Part shown: positions 13,660-18,431 of the stretch, piece after piece
Numbering within the stretch: the stretch's first letter is position 1
How the letters are laid out: the number at the start of each line of letters is the position of its first letter
From: Treponemataceae bacterium
Lineage (GTDB): Bacteria > Spirochaetota > Spirochaetia > Treponematales > Treponemataceae
Direction: 5' to 3'
DNA length: 18,431 nt
Assembly (NCBI GenBank): GCA_024697985.1
Contig: JAILRX010000108.1
Span: 1 to 18,431 of the forward strand
The notes under the pieces: model-generated
Databases searched by the model: none
What the model was told of the DNA's origin: nothing
What the model saw: the letters and a program-made list of their open reading frames with translations, nothing else
Translations under genes and position numbers: made by a program

Positions 13660-14427
13660 CTACTTCCTTTCAGATTTAGCACCGCGGCTAGAACGAGCTG
13701 GTCTTTCACTCTTTTCAGAGTTTTCTGTTCGCTCTGCTGAGCGGTCACGATGATTTTTTCGGAGAAGCTGTCCAGCATCTTCGTTTTTATCGTGTCCATA
13801 CATCATTCCATTGAAAACCCAAACTTTTACACCGATTTTTCCGTATGTTGTATGAGCTTCAGCGAAACCATAATCAATATCTGCACGAAGAGTATGAAGT
13901 GGAACTCGTCCTTCCTTATGCTCTTCTGTTCTAGACATTTCTGCACCACCAAGACGACCACTCATTCGAATTTTAATTCCCTGAGCGCCATTCTTCATAG
14001 CATTGCTTGAAGCCTGTTTCATTACTTTTCTGAATGAAGCTCTGTTAACAAGCTGTCTTGCAATATTCTGTGCAATTAATGAAGAGTTAACTTCAGCATG
14101 TTTGATCTCTTTAATCTTGATCTGAACTTTCTTTGTTAACTGCTTCTGAATTTCAGCACCAATTCTTTCGATATTAGCGCCCTTAACACCAATGATTACA
14201 CCAGGTCGAGCAGTATGAATAACGATTGTTACTCGCTGAGGATGTCGAATAATTTCAACTTCAGCGATATCTGCATTATTACATTCTGGCAATGCATAAA
14301 TCATTTTTCGGATTTTCAGATCTTCATGAAGCAAATCTGCATAATCTCGTGGATTTGCATACCAACGTGACTGCCAAGTTTTATTAACACCAAGGCGCAA
14401 TCCAATAGGATTTACTTTCTGTCCCAC
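13660..14427 (-). CDS. rpsC: 30S ribosomal protein S3
   Basis: S3 shapes the messenger entry tunnel of the 30S subunit with S4 and S5. The conserved N-terminus GQKVNPIGLRLG directly follows a GTG codon at 14427, which has GGAGAG 4 bases upstream, so that is the start. It gives 255 residues. The KH domain is at GVIIGVKGANIERIGAEI, with GVKG near residues 80-83. The C-terminal domain carries SGRLGGAEMSRTEEHKEGRVPLHTLRADIDYG. From about residue 223 there is a charged Ser/Arg/Glu tail (SAERTENSEKSERPARSSRG), likely disordered. An ATG 24 bases upstream lies inside rplV and is rejected. Confidence 0.97.
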   Translation of the reverse strand: MGQKVNPIGLRLGVNKTWQSRWYANPRDYADLLHEDLKIRKMIYALPECNNADIAEVEIIRHPQRVTIVIHTARPGVIIGVKGANIERIGAEIQKQLTKKVQIKIKEIKHAEVNSSLIAQNIARQLVNRASFRKVMKQASSNAMKNGAQGIKIRMSGRLGGAEMSRTEEHKEGRVPLHTLRADIDYGFAEAHTTYGKIGVKVWVFNGMMYGHDKNEDAGQLLRKNHRDRSAERTENSEKSERPARSSRGAKSERK

Positions 14428-14428
14428 G

Positions 14429-14785
14429 TTACTCTCCTGCCTTTTCGTCAACTACGACTGAAATATGACACATACGTCTTAAAAGCATGTCTGCACGGCC
14501 TTTACCGCGGAACCAAACTCTCTTCAATCGAGGACCTTCATCAATTCGAATTTCCTTGACGTAAAGCATATCTTCATCCAGCTTCTTGTTTGCATAAAGT
14601 GCATTTGATGTTGCGGACTTAAGTGTTCCGTAAATCAACTGTGCACCTTTCTGTGGCATATTCTCAAGAATAGCCATAGCCTCTGAACAGGTCTTTCCCT
14701 TAATAACATTAGCTACAGGTCTAACTTTTGTAGGTGATGCTATGAGAAATTTTGTAGTGGCTCTATATCCATTTTTATCAGCCAT
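14429..14785 (-). CDS. rplV: 50S ribosomal protein L22
   Basis: L22 contributes, with L4, to the narrow part of the exit tunnel through its long beta-hairpin, and it is a site of macrolide-resistance changes. The 118-residue product has KVRPVANVIKGKTCSEAMAILENMP and the hairpin DEGPRLKRVWFRGKGRADMLLRRMCHISVVV. GGAG lies 5 bases before the ATG. The stop is one base away from the rpsC GTG, so rpsC is likely coupled. Confidence 0.98.
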   Translation of the reverse strand: MADKNGYRATTKFLIASPTKVRPVANVIKGKTCSEAMAILENMPQKGAQLIYGTLKSATSNALYANKKLDEDMLYVKEIRIDEGPRLKRVWFRGKGRADMLLRRMCHISVVVDEKAGE

Positions 14786-14795
14786 ATTACTCCAC

Positions 14796-15080
14796 CTATT
14801 TTACAGCTTTCTTGTCTGAACCAGCATGACCACGGAAAATACGTGTAGGAGCAAATTCGCCGAGCTTATGTCCGACGAGATTTTCTGTTACATACACAGG
14901 AATCCAAGTCTTGCCGTTATACACTGAAATTGTATTTCCAACCATCTCAGGTATAATTGTAGAACAACGTGAGTAAGTTTTAATTGTTTTCTTACCAGCT
15001 GCTTCTACCTTATTCATCTCAATAACCTTTTTATAAAGACTCTTTTCAATAAAAGGGCCTTTCTTAACTGATCTTGACAC
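14796..15080 (-). CDS. rpsS: 30S ribosomal protein S19
   Basis: S19 lies in the 30S head with S13 and takes part in intersubunit bridges. The 94-residue product begins with SRSVKKGPFIEKSLYKKV and has YSRCSTIIPEMVGNTISVYNGK, then GHKLGEFAPTRIFRGHAG, all canonical. Translation starts at GTG 15080, with GGAG 6 bases upstream and no in-frame ATG nearby. The gap to rplB is 14 bases. Confidence 0.97.
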   Translation of the reverse strand: MSRSVKKGPFIEKSLYKKVIEMNKVEAAGKKTIKTYSRCSTIIPEMVGNTISVYNGKTWIPVYVTENLVGHKLGEFAPTRIFRGHAGSDKKAVK

Positions 15081-15094
15081 GGTTATCTCCTATA

Positions 15095-15919
15095 CTACTT
15101 CTTTCGGCGTGAAACAATAAAATTGTTCGAAACCTTACGCTTGTTGCGAGTTTTGTAACCGCGACAAGGTTGTCCCCAAGGAGTAACTGGGTTACGTCCT
15201 TTTCCAGCGCCTTCACCACCACCAAGTGGGTGATCAACAGGGTTCATAGCCATACCACGAACAGAAGGACGAATACCTCTCCATCTGTTGCGACCAGCTT
15301 TACCAAGTTGTGTATTCATTCGATCTTCATTACCAACAATACCGATTGTTGCGTAACAGTTCTTATGTACTCGTCTAACTTCACCAGATGGAAGTCTGAT
15401 TGTTACATAATCACCTTCTTTAGCTGCAACAAGAGCACTTGCTCCAGCAGACCGTGCCAACTGTCCTCCACGACCGAGTGTGAGCTCGATATTGTGAACA
15501 GTAAAACCTACTGGGATAGATTCAAGTGGAAGTGCATTTCCTACTGTAGGAGCGGCATCTTTTCCAGAAAGAATTTTCTGTCCGATTTCCAATCCCTTTG
15601 GTGCGAGAATGTATCTCTTTTCACCATCAGCATAGAATACCAAAGCGATATTTGCACTTCGGTTTGGATCGTACTCAATTGTACGAACTGTTCCAGGAAT
15701 CCCATATTTATCCCGTTTAAAATCAATCACACGATACTTTCTCTTGTGGCCACCACCCTGATGTCGTACAGAAATACGTCCACCAGCACCGCGACCGCCG
15801 CGTGATTTTAGACCAGATGACAAACTTTTCTCAGGTTTATCTGCGGTCAATTCATCTCTCTGCAAGTCAATTCGAGTTCGAGTACCTGCAGTGATCGGCT
15901 TATATACTTTAAGAGCCAT
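15095..15919 (-). CDS. rplB: 50S ribosomal protein L2
   Basis: L2 is one of the most conserved ribosomal proteins, required for subunit association and for peptidyl transferase activity. The 274-residue product has GGRISVRHQGGGHKRKYR near residues 46-63 and the catalytic-region signature AMNPVDHPLGGGEGAGKG, with H230 equivalent to the key histidine H229 of E. coli. The end PWGQPCRGYKTRNKRKVSN is typical. AAGGGGAA lies 4 bases before the ATG. Confidence 0.98.
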   Translation of the reverse strand: MALKVYKPITAGTRTRIDLQRDELTADKPEKSLSSGLKSRGGRGAGGRISVRHQGGGHKRKYRVIDFKRDKYGIPGTVRTIEYDPNRSANIALVFYADGEKRYILAPKGLEIGQKILSGKDAAPTVGNALPLESIPVGFTVHNIELTLGRGGQLARSAGASALVAAKEGDYVTIRLPSGEVRRVHKNCYATIGIVGNEDRMNTQLGKAGRNRWRGIRPSVRGMAMNPVDHPLGGGEGAGKGRNPVTPWGQPCRGYKTRNKRKVSNNFIVSRRKK

Positions 15920-15951
15920 TTAGGTTCCCCTTATTAAACGCAGCCGAGGGC

Positions 15952-16236
15952 TTAAACGCCTTCGAACACCTTAATTGTCTCGCCAGGAGCTAATCTGACG
16001 ATAGCTTTTTTCCAACTGGATGTTTTACCAGGTCTTGTTCTAACCCGTTTAACTTTTCCACCAACATTCATAACAGTACAATCAAGAACTTTTACTTTGA
16101 AAAGTTTGCTTACTGCATCTTTAATTTCACACTTATTCGCATCCGGATGTACTTTGAAAACATATTTTCCTTCATCTCGAAGAAATGTAGCTTTCTCAGA
16201 CAATACAGGCTCGATAAGAACATCTTCCAAAGTCAT
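15952..16236 (-). CDS. rplW: 50S ribosomal protein L23
   Basis: L23 sits at the tunnel exit and is the docking point for trigger factor and the signal recognition particle. The 94-residue product has LIEPVLSEKATFLRDEGKYVFKVHPDANKCEIKDAV and a C-terminal VKRVRTRPGKTSSWKKAIVRL, both family hallmarks. The ATG overlaps the rplD stop as TAATG, with GGAGG 9 bases upstream in the rplD coding end, so coupling is likely. Confidence 0.97.
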   Translation of the reverse strand: MTLEDVLIEPVLSEKATFLRDEGKYVFKVHPDANKCEIKDAVSKLFKVKVLDCTVMNVGGKVKRVRTRPGKTSSWKKAIVRLAPGETIKVFEGV

Positions 16237-16868
16237 TATTCAGCCTCCTTGTAAAAATCCGAAAGATTTTTTGCAGCGCTTTCAAGCATGATGATTTTCT
16301 GTCCGTAGAACAGATCATGCGCTCTTAAGCGATTGTAAGAAAGGAATGAAATTGTAGGAATATTATTTCCTGCGCGTTTAATCATTGCATCATCATCTTT
16401 CAAAACGATAACTGTTCGGTATTCGTCTTTTATAAAATTCTTAAGAATAGCTGCAAGATCCTTTGTCTTTCCGCTTTCTACAGTAAAATCCTCTACGATA
16501 GTTAATCTGTCATCCTGAGCTTTCTGACTCAAGATAAATTTCATTGCCAAGCGTTTAACTTTCTTAGGCAATGCAAAACTGTAATCACGTGGTTTTGGTC
16601 CAAAGATTACACCGCCGCCTCTTGTAATAGGAGATTTCTTATCACCTCGACGAGCGTTACCTGTTCCCTTCTGTCGATATGGTTTAGCATTGCTACCATG
16701 AACTTCAGAGCGGTCTTTTGTGCAAGCAGTACCAACACGCTTATTAGCTAATTCGTTATTAATGGCATAGTAGATAACATCTTCATTGACCGGGAGGTCG
16801 AATACTTTATCATCAAGAGTTATTGTCCGAAGCTCTTTGCCATCGATTGAATAGACTTTCTTTTCCAT
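16236..16868 (-). CDS. rplD: 50S ribosomal protein L4
   Basis: L4 lines the exit tunnel with a long loop; in E. coli it also represses the S10 operon by binding its leader. The 210-residue product has the loop signature KPYRQKGTGNARRGDKKSP and RGGGVIFGPKPRDYSFALPKKVKRLA. GAGGA precedes the ATG. Whether L4 regulates here is unknown; the structured rpsJ-rplC gap upstream would be the place to look. Confidence 0.98.
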   Translation of the reverse strand: MEKKVYSIDGKELRTITLDDKVFDLPVNEDVIYYAINNELANKRVGTACTKDRSEVHGSNAKPYRQKGTGNARRGDKKSPITRGGGVIFGPKPRDYSFALPKKVKRLAMKFILSQKAQDDRLTIVEDFTVESGKTKDLAAILKNFIKDEYRTVIVLKDDDAMIKRAGNNIPTISFLSYNRLRAHDLFYGQKIIMLESAAKNLSDFYKEAE

Positions 16869-16883
16869 GTCTTTTCCTCGCTG

Positions 16884-17504
16884 TTATTTCTTTACCGCGG
16901 ACTTGATGATCAGCGTACAATCTTTATTCCCGGGAACTGCCCCACGAACCATAACTACTTTTAATTCAGGATCAATCTTAACAATTTTAAGATTCTGAAC
17001 TGTAATTCTTTCACGTCCCATACGACCTGGCATCTTTACATTTTTAAAGGTGCGTCCTGGTGACGTACACTGTCCGGTTCCACCGGCTTCTCTATGGAAT
17101 TTTGAACCATGAGTGCTTCTTCCACCATGGAAACCCCATCTCTTCATTACACCCTGAAATCCTTTACCTTTTGATGTAGCAGTAACATCCAAATAGCGAA
17201 TTCCTTCAAGAAGTTCAACACCAACTTCATCGCCTACAGAAACTTCTGCATCAAAATTTCGAAACTCTTTCAAATTTCGTTTAGGTGTAACATTCTCTGG
17301 AAACTGACCTGCGTAGCATTTGGTTACTTTGTTCTGTTTTACATCATCAAGACCCAAAACTACTGCATCATAACCTGCAGTTTCCTTTGTCTTTTTGGCA
17401 ACAACTGTGTTAGGCTCAACGTGGATCACGGTTACCGGTGTAAGGCTGCCGTCTTCGTCGAAAACCTGAGTCATTCCAACTTTTTTTGCAATCAGACCTT
17501 TCAT
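16884..17504 (-). CDS. rplC: 50S ribosomal protein L3
   Basis: L3 is one of the two proteins that start 50S assembly, and its loop reaches close to the peptidyl transferase centre. The 206-residue product begins MKGLIAKKVGMTQVFDEDGS and carries the signature GGRSTHGSKFHREAGGTGQCTSPGRTFKNVKMPGRMGRER. AAGGAGAAT lies 8 bases before the ATG. About 100 bases of hairpin-rich sequence separate it from rpsJ, an unusually long gap for this operon. Confidence 0.98.
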   Translation of the reverse strand: MKGLIAKKVGMTQVFDEDGSLTPVTVIHVEPNTVVAKKTKETAGYDAVVLGLDDVKQNKVTKCYAGQFPENVTPKRNLKEFRNFDAEVSVGDEVGVELLEGIRYLDVTATSKGKGFQGVMKRWGFHGGRSTHGSKFHREAGGTGQCTSPGRTFKNVKMPGRMGRERITVQNLKIVKIDPELKVVMVRGAVPGNKDCTLIIKSAVKK

Positions 17505-17521
17505 TCTGATATTCTCCTTAA

Positions 17522-17542
17522 GAAGAAAAGTATCTTTTCTTC
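17522..17542 (-). promoter_or_regulatory. 9-bp hairpin just upstream of the rplC ribosome site
   Basis: GAAGAAAAG (17522-17530) pairs with CTTTTCTTC (17534-17542) around a 3-base loop. On the minus-strand messenger it ends just before the AAGGAG of rplC. On the plus strand a six-T run follows, but no plus-strand gene is there to terminate. Confidence 0.6.
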
Positions 17543-17559
17543 ATTTTTTATAGCCGCCA

Positions 17560-17576
17560 TTCTCTGATCCTGAGAA
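17560..17576 (-). promoter_or_regulatory. Short hairpin in the rpsJ-rplC gap
   Basis: TTCTC (17560-17564) pairs with GAGAA (17572-17576) across 7 bases. The stem is weak on its own, but it lies between two stronger hairpins in the same gap. Confidence 0.35.
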
Positions 17577-17591
17577 CCGTACCATTTTTTT

Positions 17592-17610
17592 CAGTAATTT
17601 ATAATTACTG
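17592..17610 (-). promoter_or_regulatory. 8-bp hairpin across the rpsJ stop codon
   Basis: CAGTAATT (17592-17599) pairs with AATTACTG (17603-17610) around a 3-base loop. The stem contains the rpsJ stop codon (17605-17607). On the minus strand it is followed by A, not T, so it is not an intrinsic terminator. Confidence 0.5.
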
Positions 17611-17913
17611 TTTAATTTCTACATCAACACCAGCAGGCAATTCAAGCTTCATCAAAGCATCCATAACACCTGATGAAGGTTCAATAATATCAATAAGTCG
17701 TTTGTGAGAACGCATTTCGAACTGTTCTCTTGATTTTTTGTTTACGTGTGGTGAACGTAAAACTGTAATCTTATTGATTCTGGTAGGAAGCGGGATAGGT
17801 CCTGAAACCTTAGCTCCAGCTTTCTGCACTGTCTGCACAATGGATTTTGCACTTTGATCGATCAACTCAACATCAAAAGCCTTGAGTTTGACACGAATCT
17901 TTTCAGTAGCCAT
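17605..17913 (-). CDS. rpsJ: 30S ribosomal protein S10
   Basis: S10 works in the 30S head and, with NusB, as transcription factor NusE in antitermination. The 102-residue product has IRVKLKAFDVELIDQSAKSIV, GPIPLPTRINKITVLRSPHVNKKSREQFEMRSHKRLIDI and ends PAGVDVEIKQ, all canonical. GGAGG lies 5 bases before the ATG. It opens the S10 cluster downstream of tuf. Confidence 0.98.
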   Translation of the reverse strand: MATEKIRVKLKAFDVELIDQSAKSIVQTVQKAGAKVSGPIPLPTRINKITVLRSPHVNKKSREQFEMRSHKRLIDIIEPSSGVMDALMKLELPAGVDVEIKQ

Positions 17914-17934
17914 TTTTCCTCCAGGAAAATAAGA

Positions 17935-17955
17935 CGGAAGATTTAGAACCTTCCG
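17935..17955 (-). promoter_or_regulatory. Hairpin between tuf and rpsJ
   Basis: CGGAAG (17935-17940) pairs with CTTCCG (17950-17955) around a 9-base loop. On the minus strand it is followed by TCTTATTTTCC, a poor T-run, so it may be a weak attenuator or a messenger-end stabiliser and not a full stop. Confidence 0.45.
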
Positions 17956-17970
17956 CCCTATTTATCATCC

Positions 17971-18431
17971 TTATTCTACGATTTCTGTTACCTGTCCAGA
18001 AGCGATTGTTCGTCCACCTTCACGAATAGCGAACTTCAAACCTTTGTCCATAGCAACTGGGTGAATCAATTCTCCGATAATCTTAACGTTATCACCTGGT
18101 TTAACCATATCAACTCCAGCTGGGAGTGTTACAGTACCTGTAATATCTGTTGTTCGGAAATAGAACTGTGGTCGATATCCTGAGAAGAATGGGCTGTGTC
18201 GTCCACCTTCTTCCTTTGAAAGAACGTAAATCTGTCCTTCAAACTTTGTATGAGGATGAATTGTACCTGGCTTAGCAAGAACCTGTCCACGCTCAACATC
18301 TTTCTTTTCAATACCTCGGAGAAGAATACCAACGTTATCACCAGCGATACCCTGATCCAATGTCTTCTGGAACATTTCGATACCTGTAGCAACTGTTGAA
18401 GCTGTAGGTCGAATACCTACGATTTCAACTG
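17971..18431 (-). CDS. tuf: Elongation factor Tu, C-terminal 152 residues (5' part beyond window)
   Basis: EF-Tu delivers aminoacyl-tRNA to the ribosome with GTP hydrolysis. Only the end of domain 2 and all of domain 3 are here. The frame enters from the right edge as VEIVGIRPTASTVATGIEMF and continues with GDNVGILLRGIEKKDVERGQVLAKPGTI, EEGGRHSPFFSGYRPQFYFRTTDITG and the end AIREGGRTIASGQVTEIVE, all standard. The GTP-binding domain is outside the window. It lies 57 bases upstream of rpsJ, as in many str-S10 clusters. Of its eight arginine codons, six are CGA. Confidence 0.98.
   Translation of the reverse strand, partial: VEIVGIRPTASTVATGIEMFQKTLDQGIAGDNVGILLRGIEKKDVERGQVLAKPGTIHPHTKFEGQIYVLSKEEGGRHSPFFSGYRPQFYFRTTDITGTVTLPAGVDMVKPGDNVKIIGELIHPVAMDKGLKFAIREGGRTIASGQVTEIVE

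Noticed and set aside
15170..15805. 211-codon plus-strand open frame opposite rplB
   Set aside because: It is a composition shadow of rplB, full of Ser, Thr and Cys, and has no conserved motif.
17540..17584. Possible 14-codon leader peptide (MVRFSGSENGGYKK) in the rpsJ-rplC gap
   Set aside because: It has no Shine-Dalgarno sequence and no regulatory codon run, and is short enough to be chance.

Overview
The window is almost entirely the conserved bacterial S10-spc-alpha ribosomal protein superoperon, read on the minus strand. It runs from the 3' part of tuf at the right edge down to rplQ. Gene order (tuf, S10 ... SecY, L36, S13, S11, S4, RNA polymerase alpha, L17) has no adk, map or infA between secY and rpmJ. 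Protein character and the moderately AT-rich, CGA-loving codon use suggest a spirochaete, most likely a Treponema-like species. That assignment rests on recognition, not on a computed tree.

Region 4037-18431 is one tightly packed minus-strand block. It holds tuf (partial), rpsJ, rplCDWB, rpsS, rplV, rpsC, rplP, rpmC, rpsQ, rplN, rplX, rplE, rpsN, rpsH, rplF, rplR, rpsE, rpmD, rplO, secY, rpmJ, rpsM, rpsK, rpsD, rpoA, rplQ and a final 58-residue zinc-ribbon gene that I do not recognise. Almost every cistron has its own Shine-Dalgarno sequence, and several pairs overlap as TAATG. The block ends at a clear hairpin plus nine-T terminator (3979-4016). Only three internal gaps stand out, and all carry inverted repeats: tuf-rpsJ, rpsJ-rplC (about 100 bases) and secY-rpmJ (about 118 bases). 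They are the natural candidates for RNA-based regulation or processing.

Region 1949-3955 holds era, a GTPase acting in 16S rRNA/30S maturation, followed by a PflX-type radical SAM gene. A TATAAT box lies so close to the era start that the transcript may be leaderless. A terminator follows pflX.

Region 1-1950 is accessory. Between pflX and the next gene is a palindrome-rich stretch of about 220 bases that looks like an interspersed repeat or a gene remnant. After it come a small coiled-coil-like protein gene and a 465-residue exported protein gene of unknown function, closed by a terminator at 10-43.

I saw no tRNA, rRNA, CRISPR array, transposase or complete mobile element. The best candidates for something undescribed are the 58-residue zinc-ribbon cistron at the end of the ribosomal operon, the structured gaps before rplC and rpmJ, and the palindromic element at 1731-1950.
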